NCBI GenBank assembly: GCA_002243285.1
Contig: CP022585.1
Coordinates: forward strand, 2,592,641-2,656,640
DNA length: 64,000 nt
Direction of reading: 5' to 3'
Source: Candidatus Fluviicola riflensis
GTDB lineage: Bacteria; Bacteroidota; Bacteroidia; Flavobacteriales_D; Crocinitomicaceae
Shown here: piece after piece, positions 45,074 to 56,700 of the stretch
Layout of the letters: every line of letters starts with the position of its first letter
Position numbering within the stretch: the first letter of the stretch is position 1
Program-made: the position numbers and the translations under genes
The notes under the pieces: model-generated
Databases searched by the model: none
What the model was told of the DNA's origin: nothing
Seen by the model: the letters and a program-made list of their open reading frames with translations, nothing else

Positions 45074-46750
45074 ATGCCGCGATGGATAGTGTGTCTTCTT
45101 TTCTTTAGTATGATCATTGGTGTTTGCTCACCTGCCAACGCACAGGAATTTCGAAAGGAGGCATTGGATTCGCTTTTAAATCAGCCCAACAGGGGAAGAA
45201 TGCCAGGGTTCGCTGTACGTATTCTCAAAAACAACGAAGTCATTTATGCCACCCAGTTCGGGATGGCCAATACGCGAAAAAAAATCCCGATGGGCCAGAC
45301 TTCCATCATGAATATCGGGTCGGTGACGAAACAATTTACGGCCTACTCCATTTATTTGCTGGAAGAACGCGGTTTGCTGCTCACAACCAACGAAATTCAC
45401 ACGTATTTACCCGAGTTACCGGATTTCGGACATGAGATCACACTAAAACAGTTGCTCGGTCATACAAGCGGGCTGCGCGATTATCCCGATCTGATTTCGT
45501 TGCTGAATCTTTCTAACAATCACAACCTTCAGTATTCGGAAATGGTCGAGTTTCTGCAGACACACAAAGAACTTAACTTCGATCCAGGAACGCAATTCTG
45601 TTATTCGAATACGGGTTACATGATGCTGGCCGCGATTATTGAACGTGTTTCCAAACTGTCTTATGCGCAATTCCTGAAACAGGAAATTTTCGATCCGTTG
45701 GAGATGAAAACAGCGTTTGTGAATGAGGCTATTTTGAGTGAACAATCAGACGGAACAACCAATTACCTCATCAACGAAGCCAAAACCAAGGCATTTAAAA
45801 GTCGCTCTCACCGCGACGTGATCGGTGCTACGGGCGTTTTTTGCTCGCTGGAAGACCTGACAAAATGGAATCAATTGTTTGTGAATCATGAAACAGGGAA
45901 AAACCGCTCGGCTATGATCGCCAAAATGGAAACCGGATTCACGTTGTCCGATGGTTCCAATTGCCATTACGGCGGCGGATTGATCCTGAAAAATTACCGC
46001 GGCGAACGTGTTATTGAGCATTCGGGCGGCTGGGGAGAATACCTTACGCAGTACCGACGGTTTCCCGCGCAGGGAATTACAATCATGATCGTGACCAACA
46101 GTTTGCTCGATTCGCCGTTTGAGATCTGTGATAAAATTTCGAATCTCCTGATCCGTTTCGATGATCAGGTTCGTCCCGAACCGCTGCAATTCGAAGGTCT
46201 GTCGCTGGCGGAAATGAACGGTGCTTATTTATCGAGAGATAACATTATTCGTCATGTCATCGGAAATGATTCCACGCACAATCTCCGGGTTTACAATTCA
46301 GGAAAAACCCTTTACAGCACTTATTCCCTGCAAAATATTGAGTCGCTTGCCGACCAGACAACCGGTTTGTTTTTTTCCGATTCTGCCGGTAACGAACTGG
46401 TATTTCACGTTTTGAAAGACAATACCAAACAATTTATCTGGTATGCAGGAACCTATTTTCAAACCAAACGCATCTACACATTTGTTCCGGCATTCACACA
46501 AATAACACCGGCATTCCAGGGAAGATATTATTCCAAAGAAATGAACCGGACGGTAAGAGTGAAATATAACCGCCGAAAACAGGAGTTAGTATTCGTCCTT
46601 TTCCGGTTGATCCGTTATCGCATGAAACCGGTGGGCCAATCGGTTTTCCAGGTCGAAATAGACGACGATCCATACATCATTCGTTTTGTTGACAATGCCT
46701 TTGTGTTTGGCAATGATTGGGTGTATAACCTGAAGGTTGTTCGGAAATAA
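45074..46750 (+). CDS. Serine hydrolase of the beta-lactamase (class C) family
   Basis: The 558-residue protein (ATG 45074; the frame upstream needs TTG) has a signal peptide ending ANAQ and a penicillin-binding-like fold. The catalytic motifs are SVTK (Ser83, Lys86; IGSVTKQFTAYS), YSN (177-179) and HSGG (HSGGWGEY). Such secreted enzymes include D-aminopeptidases, esterases and PBP4-like carboxypeptidases. The last 180 residues are an extra beta-rich domain (FQGRYYSKEMNRTVRVKYN). Substrate unknown. Confidence 0.88.
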   Translation: MPRWIVCLLFFSMIIGVCSPANAQEFRKEALDSLLNQPNRGRMPGFAVRILKNNEVIYATQFGMANTRKKIPMGQTSIMNIGSVTKQFTAYSIYLLEERGLLLTTNEIHTYLPELPDFGHEITLKQLLGHTSGLRDYPDLISLLNLSNNHNLQYSEMVEFLQTHKELNFDPGTQFCYSNTGYMMLAAIIERVSKLSYAQFLKQEIFDPLEMKTAFVNEAILSEQSDGTTNYLINEAKTKAFKSRSHRDVIGATGVFCSLEDLTKWNQLFVNHETGKNRSAMIAKMETGFTLSDGSNCHYGGGLILKNYRGERVIEHSGGWGEYLTQYRRFPAQGITIMIVTNSLLDSPFEICDKISNLLIRFDDQVRPEPLQFEGLSLAEMNGAYLSRDNIIRHVIGNDSTHNLRVYNSGKTLYSTYSLQNIESLADQTTGLFFSDSAGNELVFHVLKDNTKQFIWYAGTYFQTKRIYTFVPAFTQITPAFQGRYYSKEMNRTVRVKYNRRKQELVFVLFRLIRYRMKPVGQSVFQVEIDDDPYIIRFVDNAFVFGNDWVYNLKVVRK

Positions 46751-46751
46751 A

Positions 46752-46787
46752 AATTCCCGGACTTATCACTAAATCCGGGGCTTTTTG
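46752..46787. terminator. Bidirectional terminator between the hydrolase and the tail-fibre-like gene
   Basis: CCCGGA (46756-46761) and TCCGGG (46774-46779) pair around a 12-base loop with A-rich and T-rich flanks on both sides. It ends both the serine hydrolase gene and the long minus-strand array. Confidence 0.75.
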
Positions 46788-46798
46788 TATTCAACCAA

Positions 46799-48496
46799 TT
46801 ATTGTAAAAAAGCGGTCAATGCCACACGATCCAATCTTACAGTTTCGGTATTTGAAACCGGCCGTTTACCTGTGATAATCACCCAAAAACCTGCCGAAAC
46901 CGAAGGAATAGTGATCGCCGAGTCAAGGCCTGAGGTGTTTTGGCCATCAATGGAGGAGCTACTTCCTGCAATTCCTGCTTTCATCGTAGTGTTTGAGATC
47001 AAACTGAACTCTCTGGACATTCTCAACGAGTTATTCGCAGATGTCGTTTTATAACTAGCAACCAGTGTCCCACCAATGCTGTTCGATGTATGAAAATAAA
47101 CATTGAACACTTTTTGGTTGGTGGCCCCATTTGTTGCACCTATCCATGCTGAAAGATTCAATTGATCTCCGGCTGCCAGCGTACCCGAGGTTATTTGTTT
47201 GGAAAACAAGATGATTTCAGTAGTTGTGTTGATAGGAAGCGTTAAGGAATTGCTTGTAAAATCCAATCCCAAACTTACCTGACCTTTTGGAAGTTGTGCT
47301 TTCGGAACTCTCGTATTCGAATCTAAACTGGCATAACCGCTGGCAATTCCCTTATTGGAAGCTAATTCACGTGCGGCAATTTGCCCCTGGGCTTTACTAA
47401 ATGCGGCTACAACTGACTCTGAGCCCAGGATTGGGTTATTCTGCGCACTGAACCCTGTCAGTATTGCTGACGATACTCGGGCAGCTGTAAAATACAGATT
47501 TGCCTCCTCCGGCACTTGTGATGTTGTATAATCGTTATACATCGGAGTTACGACTCCGGTACGTCCGTTCCAGGAAGAAATGGCATCCGTATTATCAATT
47601 TTTTGCCAGGCAGTACCGTTACTGATAATCCAGTCACCTACTTTCCATTCACTAATTCCGTCAACATTCGTGGTGTTATTTGTGCTCACCACATAATACC
47701 ACCCTTTATTACCCGATGTTGCAGTTCCGGTTGCCGGAATAGAACCTGTCCCGTTCCATGAACCCTGGTAACTGGCTGCTCCAAGTACTGAAGCAGGAAG
47801 CTGTGATGTAGGAACTTTTCCTGATCCGTCCAATTCGGGGTAGCCACCTGCAACTCCTTTTTGTGACTTTAATTCACGATCATTCAGTTGCCCTTGTATT
47901 TTTCCAAAGGCCGTTAATACAGACTCAGAAGAAGAAATTGCGGCTACCGGGCTTGATGGTACACTAAGACCTGCCAATAACGCTGCTAATACGCGGGCTT
48001 CGGTGAAATATTTGTTTCCGGCTTCAGTCACCTGATCCGTATCATAATCTCCTGATTCAGGCATTACTGCTCCTCCCCGGCTATTCCACGAAAGCACTGA
48101 ATCCGTATTATCTATTTTCTGCCACGCTTCACCGTTACTGATCAACCAGTCGCCTACCTGCCAGTCAGAAATACCATTTATAGAAGTGTTTCCTGCCGTT
48201 CCGACCACATAATACCAACCAAGATTGCCTGCCGCAGCTGTAGGAATGGCCGGTGAATTGAGATCTGCATCCCAGCTGGCCTGATAATGCAGGGAACCCA
48301 TTATTGAATCAGGAATTTGAGCTAGTGGAATTTTCCCGCCCGAATCGAGTGTTGCAAATTGCTCCTGCGCGGCGATAAAGGACAATAGTGTTGAAAGCGT
48401 TACTTTCTTGGTTTGAGCGTCGTTGACCAGTGCAAGCAAGTCAGTCAGTGTTAATGCACTCGCTGATGTTAGTTCCGAAATACGTTTATTAGCCAT
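46799..48496 (-). CDS. Tail-fibre-like repetitive protein
   Basis: The 565-residue protein lacks a signal peptide. Its start, MANKRISELTSASALTLTDLLAL, resembles N-termini of phage tail fibres. It has a duplicated block (about 75-240 and 240-400), each with LGWYYVV, DWQVGDWLISNG.AWQKIDNTD, YFT.ARV, and ending in the fibre motif LDGSGKVPTSQLP / LDSNTRVPKAQLP. The final 130 residues form a distinct beta domain. It should form a trimeric fibre that binds a surface. It closes the minus-strand array that carries giant proteins and a toxin-like gene. Confidence 0.75.
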   Translation of the reverse strand: MANKRISELTSASALTLTDLLALVNDAQTKKVTLSTLLSFIAAQEQFATLDSGGKIPLAQIPDSIMGSLHYQASWDADLNSPAIPTAAAGNLGWYYVVGTAGNTSINGISDWQVGDWLISNGEAWQKIDNTDSVLSWNSRGGAVMPESGDYDTDQVTEAGNKYFTEARVLAALLAGLSVPSSPVAAISSSESVLTAFGKIQGQLNDRELKSQKGVAGGYPELDGSGKVPTSQLPASVLGAASYQGSWNGTGSIPATGTATSGNKGWYYVVSTNNTTNVDGISEWKVGDWIISNGTAWQKIDNTDAISSWNGRTGVVTPMYNDYTTSQVPEEANLYFTAARVSSAILTGFSAQNNPILGSESVVAAFSKAQGQIAARELASNKGIASGYASLDSNTRVPKAQLPKGQVSLGLDFTSNSLTLPINTTTEIILFSKQITSGTLAAGDQLNLSAWIGATNGATNQKVFNVYFHTSNSIGGTLVASYKTTSANNSLRMSREFSLISNTTMKAGIAGSSSSIDGQNTSGLDSAITIPSVSAGFWVIITGKRPVSNTETVRLDRVALTAFLQ

Positions 48497-48530
48497 GATG
48501 ATTTAAATTTTAATGTGATTAATTGTTTGA

Positions 48531-51500
48531 TTAGATTATAATAGCTCCGGAATTGTCTTCCAATCCTAAATTGTCTTCTCCGTCAACGGAAAGGAAATGC
48601 TGGTCACAGATAAATTCCTTGTGTGTTAGATTAAATAAGCCCGAAGCATTCTCTACTTCCACTCTAAAACGGTGATAAATCGGATTTTCATCTTCATCTT
48701 CCCGCGGAAGTGTTACTGTAGCGGTAAATCCAGTGAAATCAGGCATCCCCAAACCGTCCAACGGCGGATAAGACAATCCGCCTGTAGCTTGTTTGATTTT
48801 ATAGATCTCATTCCAGTTACCACTGCTGTTCATTTTTTGCAGGGAATAAGTTCCGTTGTAACAGGTCGGACTCCAGACAATCTGCACCTCTTCAAACGCG
48901 GTTTCGGTTACATCACCAAAAATGAAGGCCAGATCGGGAGCTTCGGGATTGACCGGATCGACCAACGTAGTCCGAACCACATCCGAAGGACGTGAAGGAA
49001 CATCTACAATGATCGTAGCATTGCCGTTCAGGACGTTTTGTACATCGCGCACTTCGCGAATAGCTACCATACGGTAATACAGCGATTCACCATACAACGG
49101 GAAATCAATATCGCTGAAATCATCCGTTACCGGATCGCCCCATAGAATGGTTTTTACCTTTTTCATGGTACGAACACTAAGTGAATCCAACTCGTCTATG
49201 CAACGGTAGATTTCCAGTTTCGTGATCTTTTCGTTCTTACCGTAGGCATTCAACTCAAACAAAACAGCACTTGGTTGTTCCAATTCAACATTCGGTAATT
49301 GCGTAATTGCTTTACGAATCTGAGGTTGATCGGGAGCAAAAGAATTCACCATTTTCACAGGTCCTAATGTTCCGCTCGGTTCACTCAATTTGAATTTATC
49401 GTCCATTTCCATCGCGCGATAGAAATAGAGATTGATCGAAGCTCCGTCGAGGCTGTAATCGGTGAAGCGAACATAGGTTTCACCTTCCTTTTCAAACGTT
49501 CGCACCATTGGATAGATGTCGTTCGTCAGCGGATCGAGAATATTCCCGTTCGTATCGCGCAACACCGAAGGTTTAGACGAAGTTGGCATATCAGCTTTCA
49601 AATGCGCAAATACCGGTGGCTGCTCATTGAGCGCAATAAACGCTTGCTGGATTGCCAACCGAATAATCGCCGCTCCTTTTAGCGTTTTACCGTAGACATT
49701 TTTGTCCCGGGTTAATGTAAACGGTTGTTCGTCTTCCGGTAATAAGCTAAACGGTTTACACAATCCACCGGAAGGAACGTAAGCCCCAGGACCAGTGAGG
49801 GGAAGCGTGGTCTCAAATGTGATGAAAAAATCAGGATTGTTTGGCATCGGCCATCTGAAACTTCCGTTTGATGTTACGAGTTCTTTGAACTCACTCGCGT
49901 CATCTGGATCAGCAATCGTATTGATGAGAATATCCCACAATTGCGGATCATTAGCGAAACTATCAGGCAACAATGCCCATTCTTCTTTAATCCCTACGAT
50001 TTCGAGTTCTGGGTTCCCTTTGATGGTATCCTGGGTATAAAGTATGTCCAGAATAGCATCGTTGCTTGCCCGGAAGAATGCCAGTGCATACGGAGCTCTG
50101 CCACCCTCGGTATTGATTTGCGTATCAAACGTGTAAGTGCTTTTTCCGTAAAAATCAGGCCGCGTAGCATAAAGTGGTCCTTGCGGTTGAGCAGGCGCCA
50201 GCGGAGCAGTGATTTTTTGGGCCAGTAAAACTGTTGGTGTTGCCAAAAACGATTGCAGGTTGTTTTTTACATCAACCGAACGCACCGACATTAAGGTTTG
50301 TTTGTTGCCCGAAGTTGGCGCATTGGTGACCGGAAGAATAGCTGCATCGTCGAAATGTACGCCACCCGTTACAATAGCTGCACCGGTTACCGGATGTAAA
50401 CCTTCAGCATGTTCCAGGTAAATTTTATACGAGGGATGATAAGTTCCGGTTTGTGAAGTATTTAAGTCGAGTGTATACACATCAGCCGGACTTACATCTT
50501 CCGGATTAAGTGGTACAAAACCAGGATCCTGTATTACCACTGCCAGGTCATTGAAACTTGTTGAGGTTAAATTACCCAAATAAGAAACCGGGTACACCTG
50601 TTTTTTACCGGAAACATCCTCCAAACGAATTGTTCCTTTATTCCAACTGACACGTGAATCGGTGTGTGGCAGCAAGGTATGTGGCGAAAACAACTGAATG
50701 AATCCAGTTCCGTTTCCGTTATCGTCAAGCAACGGCTCCATCGTAAATTCAGTAACGATTCCTCCGACTACAAAACGGGAACTTGTACCATCGTTTTCCA
50801 ACACGTATTCGATATTAGCTGCATTGATTTCAGCCAACCTGTCTCCTGCAATGGTCACTTTGTTTGTCGACTGACTGGCTACCGTTAATACTCTGTTGAC
50901 TGTGAAATCCAAAACGCCATCAACCAATTCTGCATTCGGAAGTGTTCCCGTAATGGTAACGGTTGTCAGGTCAAGTGTGCCGTTATAGGTTGGAGTTCCT
51001 GTTAGCGTATATGCACCATCATTGAACTCATTTCCGAAAATACGAACGGAAGTACCGGTCACTAAAATGGTTGTCCAGTCACCTTTGATTTTTAATTGAG
51101 AAGCACTTTGTTCAATGATTTCAAGACGAACGGTATACTCAGCTTTAACTGTACCATCTGCCAATTCGCTTTTAAGCGGTTCATGCAGCGTGATCACAGT
51201 GCTCCCGGTTACGAATTCCAAACTTTTGATGCCGTATTTCACTACGTTGGTTGGTGAATATCGCAAACCGATACTTGCATTGGAGTAGTTCTTTTCAATG
51301 TACACTTTCGTGTTGTGTTTCAAATCCCAATTCGACGGATCAGACATGTTTTCGATGGTGAAAAACAAATCACCGACTTGTGGAAGTTCGATCGTTTCCT
51401 GCGACAAGAATTGATTTTGATTTGCCGGATCTGGTGCCGAAGCCTGATTTTGCTTTAGCGCTTTTACTTTGAATTTCGGATTGGTTCCCGTGGTATCAAA

Positions 51501-53738
51501 ACCTTCAATTACAAAATGCGAACTGCCTGTGCTCAAAAATGAACCGATAAATTTGGCCGAATTTGGTGCTGAAATGACAGGTTGAACAGTTTCAGCCGGA
51601 AATGCACTCGTTATTTGGTAGGAGCCGATTTCGACTATGGCCGTATCGGCATCCAGCATGGTAACGGCAGTCACTTTTCCTTTTACGACCATTGGTTCAT
51701 CTTCGCGGAAGAAGAACTCTGCATAATCAATCGTCGGATGTGCGTGATTGTGTACATGATTCCAATCAAACGTGGTGCGCACAAGGGTTTTATCTACACT
51801 GCTATCCGGCAAATCTGCCAGTAAATGCTGTTCCAGCTGAGTTGTGAGGATGAGTGTTTTATCTTCAATTTCCACTTCGGCAGGATCTTCATCCTGGATC
51901 AATTGTGTTGCATAATTGAACGGCGGTAATAAACGCGCTACTTTCGGGAAGGTCGTTGTCGCATCTTTTGTATTACTCAACGGCGAAATGCGCGAGAACC
52001 AGTTAATGGCATAAGCAGCATAAACGTGTGTTCCTTCCTCTTCTTCCTGATGGGTAAACAATCGTGGTGTACCGTTTTCCAGGATAGGAACGGTTTCAGG
52101 AATCCCGGTAACATCTTCATACTCTGTATCGTGGTTGATTTCCGGCTTGCGGTACCCCGATTCACTCTGTTCCTTGTATTCCAAACCATAAGCAACCGGC
52201 TGCGTTTCCAGCGAAAGATCAAACTCGTAAGTACTGTAGAAAAATGGCCCGAATGCCAGCTCGTGATTGTATTTCCCGCGATTGATATTAATAAAACGCA
52301 GGTTTTCATGAGGTGCATAACCATTGATATCCGTTAGCAATGACGGCGTACCGGTGCCGTTGTCAATTTCAACGCCGAACGTCAGATCATCCAACACGGG
52401 AGCTTTCGGTACGCGGTAATCGGTTTTGCTGGTTGGCAGTGTCATGTACAAATGTGTACGCAATACTCCTTCATCGTAAGGAACCTCGAGTGGAGCTGTG
52501 GTGACGTATTCCATACAATAAACGTAAGAGTACGAATCGGTTGATTTATCAATGTGGCCGAGCCCGAAAATGCGGCTCAAATGATAATCCAGGGAAAGCA
52601 ATTTCAAAAGTTCCAAATAACTTGCCTGCTGTACCGCCACATCTTCCGGATCGTCGGAAGGGATTGCCAGAATCGCTTTGGGATCCCCGACACTTCTTAT
52701 AAGATATGTATGAATGAAATGCTGCAGACTTATCGGATCATTCGTATCGTCGGTAATAGAATTGAAACTGAATCCGTCTCTTCGCCAACGCTGGGTATAA
52801 TTTTCCTTGTTAATGGTAAATTCCCCGGATGGTGTAGTGTTGTTGAATTTCGGCCAATGTCCGCCCGTACCATCCACATCGGTTGCCATAAACCGATCAC
52901 TCATTCGTGTGTCATCAATTGTTAAAGCAAATGAGTTTCCTATCTCGGTCCAGGCTCCATCACGGCCACCACTTGCGTTACTTGCCAGAATAAAATCTTT
53001 GTAAGTAATGAGGTAAATGGAAGTGATTTCAACATTGGACGTAGCAAAGCGGATATATTTCGTGTTTTCGCTAAAAAACTTGTTCTCCGAAGTCACTGTA
53101 AAATGTTTACGCACATTGAGCTGTTTCGTGGCCGGATCCAGGGAATCAGGTGTCCCCACAGCTTCTACGCGAAGAGAATATGGTAATTCCACCTTGGCTT
53201 TAACTGCCGCGAATTCGTAATAAAACGCCAGTTTATCATCAGCGTGAAGCTCAACTACTCCTGCATAAGCGGACAAAAATTCCTTCCAGTTACCAGTAAG
53301 TGTTCCTCCGAAATCGGCCAGTAACGTATTGTAATGCAACGTATCGGTGAAAATCAGGCGAACGTTGGTTTCACGAGTCGCGGCATCACCGTTGATGGGT
53401 AATTCATACATCCAATTCCATTTGCCGTCCAACTGCACAACCTCACCGGGAGCATTGGTAGTAATAAGTTGCACATGATAAGGTTTTCCTTCAAACTTGT
53501 GGCGAAGGATCCGCACATAATCGTTTGATTTATTGAACCCATCTGCAGTTACGTAAGGTGCGATGCCTGTATAATCTCCTTTCGGTAAATGCTGGTCGCC
53601 GAGGAGTTTTAAGAAATCCCATTTGAGATGACGTCCCGAGACCGTTTCGTCCGTTCCATCGGAACCCACTGCCTGTAAGTAAGTATATCCTGACTGAAAA
53701 AGAGGTGAATCCTCTATGTCTGCGTTTACAAATGCCAT
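48531..53738 (-). CDS. Giant 1735-residue protein of unknown function
   Basis: No signal peptide. It begins with GRHLKWDFLKLLGDQHLPKGDY, recalling a HLRW-type motif I associate with large modular proteins near phage-tail-like loci (memory only). Many beta-rich segments with fibronectin-like turns follow (for example VYAAYAINWFSRISPLSN and SLYYRMVAIREV), and long acidic loops. No catalytic motif is seen. The size, no export signal and neighbours suggest an extended structural or carrier protein. It lies 11 bases after the 2067-residue gene and 34 bases before the fibre gene. Confidence 0.8.
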   Translation of the reverse strand: MAFVNADIEDSPLFQSGYTYLQAVGSDGTDETVSGRHLKWDFLKLLGDQHLPKGDYTGIAPYVTADGFNKSNDYVRILRHKFEGKPYHVQLITTNAPGEVVQLDGKWNWMYELPINGDAATRETNVRLIFTDTLHYNTLLADFGGTLTGNWKEFLSAYAGVVELHADDKLAFYYEFAAVKAKVELPYSLRVEAVGTPDSLDPATKQLNVRKHFTVTSENKFFSENTKYIRFATSNVEITSIYLITYKDFILASNASGGRDGAWTEIGNSFALTIDDTRMSDRFMATDVDGTGGHWPKFNNTTPSGEFTINKENYTQRWRRDGFSFNSITDDTNDPISLQHFIHTYLIRSVGDPKAILAIPSDDPEDVAVQQASYLELLKLLSLDYHLSRIFGLGHIDKSTDSYSYVYCMEYVTTAPLEVPYDEGVLRTHLYMTLPTSKTDYRVPKAPVLDDLTFGVEIDNGTGTPSLLTDINGYAPHENLRFININRGKYNHELAFGPFFYSTYEFDLSLETQPVAYGLEYKEQSESGYRKPEINHDTEYEDVTGIPETVPILENGTPRLFTHQEEEEGTHVYAAYAINWFSRISPLSNTKDATTTFPKVARLLPPFNYATQLIQDEDPAEVEIEDKTLILTTQLEQHLLADLPDSSVDKTLVRTTFDWNHVHNHAHPTIDYAEFFFREDEPMVVKGKVTAVTMLDADTAIVEIGSYQITSAFPAETVQPVISAPNSAKFIGSFLSTGSSHFVIEGFDTTGTNPKFKVKALKQNQASAPDPANQNQFLSQETIELPQVGDLFFTIENMSDPSNWDLKHNTKVYIEKNYSNASIGLRYSPTNVVKYGIKSLEFVTGSTVITLHEPLKSELADGTVKAEYTVRLEIIEQSASQLKIKGDWTTILVTGTSVRIFGNEFNDGAYTLTGTPTYNGTLDLTTVTITGTLPNAELVDGVLDFTVNRVLTVASQSTNKVTIAGDRLAEINAANIEYVLENDGTSSRFVVGGIVTEFTMEPLLDDNGNGTGFIQLFSPHTLLPHTDSRVSWNKGTIRLEDVSGKKQVYPVSYLGNLTSTSFNDLAVVIQDPGFVPLNPEDVSPADVYTLDLNTSQTGTYHPSYKIYLEHAEGLHPVTGAAIVTGGVHFDDAAILPVTNAPTSGNKQTLMSVRSVDVKNNLQSFLATPTVLLAQKITAPLAPAQPQGPLYATRPDFYGKSTYTFDTQINTEGGRAPYALAFFRASNDAILDILYTQDTIKGNPELEIVGIKEEWALLPDSFANDPQLWDILINTIADPDDASEFKELVTSNGSFRWPMPNNPDFFITFETTLPLTGPGAYVPSGGLCKPFSLLPEDEQPFTLTRDKNVYGKTLKGAAIIRLAIQQAFIALNEQPPVFAHLKADMPTSSKPSVLRDTNGNILDPLTNDIYPMVRTFEKEGETYVRFTDYSLDGASINLYFYRAMEMDDKFKLSEPSGTLGPVKMVNSFAPDQPQIRKAITQLPNVELEQPSAVLFELNAYGKNEKITKLEIYRCIDELDSLSVRTMKKVKTILWGDPVTDDFSDIDFPLYGESLYYRMVAIREVRDVQNVLNGNATIIVDVPSRPSDVVRTTLVDPVNPEAPDLAFIFGDVTETAFEEVQIVWSPTCYNGTYSLQKMNSSGNWNEIYKIKQATGGLSYPPLDGLGMPDFTGFTATVTLPREDEDENPIYHRFRVEVENASGLFNLTHKEFICDQHFLSVDGEDNLGLEDNSGAIII

Positions 53739-53749
53739 TGTGTTTAGAG

Positions 53750-56700
53750 TTAGATTGAATAATTATTAAGGTCGATTTTTGCTGCTGTGATACTTGCAGG
53801 ATCATTTTCATAAGCAACACCATTATAGATTTTGTAATTGAAAATAAACCTCAGCTTACTTGTCTGGTTCATATCAAACGAATAATCGGCCGGTGTGATG
53901 AATACCTGCGAACGGTCTTTTGAATGCACGGCAGTAAACAATTCAGGAGCGTCCACATAAATAGTTCCATTAAATACTTGTACTGTAATTGCATCCTCCA
54001 GTATTTCCACCGGAATTTTCGGATCATTAAACGGTTCCGGGTTACGGATCAGGATTCCGATCAGGTTTCCGCCGTTTCTCACAAGGTTGAACTCCGTGGT
54101 CACAGCAGCCTGAAGACGATTTGCATCGATTCTAAAGACACCATTCATCAACTGGTCGAAGCGTTCTGCATACTGCTGTACCAATGGCGCTTCAGCATCC
54201 GTGAAATCATCCGGAGCATCAGCCGTCATTACTTTTTCAGCCAACGTAAAGTCGACCATAGCATCAATGTTCAATGTGTAAACCGCTTCACGTAAAATAA
54301 TGGTTTCGATGCCTTCCTGGGTCGTTTTCAGAATGTAACTGGTCACCTGTTCGGCGAAACTGGCATAACGTGATGTCTGGAATACATAACTGTGCACCAG
54401 CGATTCGAAGGCTTCTGGTGCAAGTGTCGTACCAATACGTGGTTTATAGCGTGCAACAAATTGTGCAGTATACAGCTTCAACGGTTTCAGATTGATACTT
54501 TTTTCCGAGGAAATATCAATTGGAGCCATTGGTACATAAGCCTCACAAGGATTACCGTTGAGCAACAGATTATTGAGAATACTTATCTCGCTGTTTACCT
54601 CATTGATCAGGGAAGGTGGTTCGCCCAACGCAGATGCATGTGAAATGCTGTTAGCCACAAAACCATGTGTCCCCAAATCATCATTTGGAATTACTGACGG
54701 AGCAGGATTCAGGATACGAATTTCCAGTGAAGATTCTGCAATTTTAGGACTGGCAGTATGCTCATAATCTGCCCAGTCTGTGTAGAATTGGTACACATGA
54801 TTGTAGAGATAGAACAAGCGCAGCTTCGCGTTGTTGTAGAACAACGGTTTCGCGTTGATGAGCTGACTGTCAGCATTCGGGTACGATTTGGTATAATCGA
54901 TGTACGTTGCCAGGTTTGTTAAACGGAACTCGTCGGCTCTTCCCTGCAAATCCAAGGCGTTATAATCAGTGCGAGGCACGGAATTGATCGCACTCGAAAC
55001 TAACTTCGGATAACGATGGAAATGCCCGATTGGTCCGGCAGTCCGGAAACCATAAGTTACTTTTTCGGTATACAATCCCAGGCTGGAGCTGCCTCCCTCG
55101 CGGTATAAACGATCTTTTGTTGTAATCCGCACGGCGAAAGTAGTATTCGGACGCCAGACCGGCTGCAGTGTTTTATTGATCGAATCGATCATTGTTGCAT
55201 TGGCAGCTTCCTGAACTCCCGGCCCGGGAATGGTTCCATTGAGCAAATAATTCTCCAGGCTCAGGTAACACAATTTGTAAAAACCGGTTGCGCAAGCACT
55301 GTATGAATAAGAAAGAGTATGACAGGTAGAACCGATAAATCGCACGGTTTCGCCACCAACTATGTCAAAAGTGATCAGGAAATTATTATTCGCGCCAACC
55401 GCATCATCTGCCGGATACATGGTGATACTTTTCACGCCGGTAATGGTGCTGTAATCCAGTTCGAGCACGCCGTCAAATAAATTAAACGTGTACAAGCAGG
55501 AATATCCTAAGGTATCTGTGATGGTAAAGCTCAGTGAAACCGGTGTAAAATGAGTTTGCGTCAATAGAACCTGCTCACCTTCAAGCGGTATTTGACCGGT
55601 ATACAAAGAGGACAGAAAGAATTCTTCATAATCAAGACCAAACTCATCAAACAATTCTACCGAAGTAGCCGTAAAATGATTGTTGTGAATCAGTTCATCC
55701 AGAAAGTCTTTAATGTCATTCAGGATAACAGATTGGTTCGGTACAGCATTCGTAACAATTCCTGTTGCGGTGCAATTAATCGGTTCGATCTGAATGTAAT
55801 CAACACCACCTTCATCACTTGGAGTAAATGGAATCCCATCTTCATAAGCGCCGGTGTAATTGATCGTTTCTACGAGCGTGTATTCATAATTGTTTAAACC
55901 ATATTCGGCCGGTAAAACAGGTGTACGGCGGTAATACTTCACAACTGTTTCCGGAGCCTGTGAGCTGATCAACAAGCTGGTATACTTCATCGGTTCGTTG
56001 AAGAAAATCTCCAGCTTCGCACCCGGTTCCATAAATAATCCGTTGGCAATGCCTTCATAGGTTGTATTGATCACCGTTCCATCTGAATTCAATACACGGA
56101 ACAATACATTTTCGTAGCTGCGCAAAGTATTCTGCAAATAAGTATCGTGCAATGCATCTGTACCAAATGTGATACAGGTATTCGGAATCTGATCTCCACC
56201 GCAGAAAATGGTTTCGTCATTGACTCCGAAATTTTCAATTGTATAAGCACTTCCGGTACCTGATGTATAAGAAAGTGGTGTAGTTGCCAATAACCTAAGT
56301 TTATTGTTTACTCCCGGTTGTTCCTGCTGCCAGTAGCCCCATTTGATGTCCTCAAGAACCGCCAGTGACGTTGAGTCAATCGCATTGGGAATTTCATTCA
56401 CGGCATTCTCATATAACGGCAACAAAGCTCCGTAAAAATCATACGGACGCCACTCAGCCGAAGGCGTAGCCGCTTCATCCCAATAGAAAATCTCTACGTT
56501 TTCGAGGTAAAACTCGTGGCGTACACGGTCCGATTTCCCACGCAACGGTGGCGAGAATTCTACAAATTTAGCCGGAGTTGATTGTCCCCCGATTCGGGCA
56601 AGATTATTTGAAATGCCTGGACTCACATTCATTCCTTTCTTGAATTCGATATCCAGGAAAGCATCCACAGGAACACGATAATCGTCGTTGCTTCCGGTAA

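Noticed and set aside
46785..47054. An 89-codon plus-strand frame
   Set aside because: It is antisense to the fibre-like protein gene.
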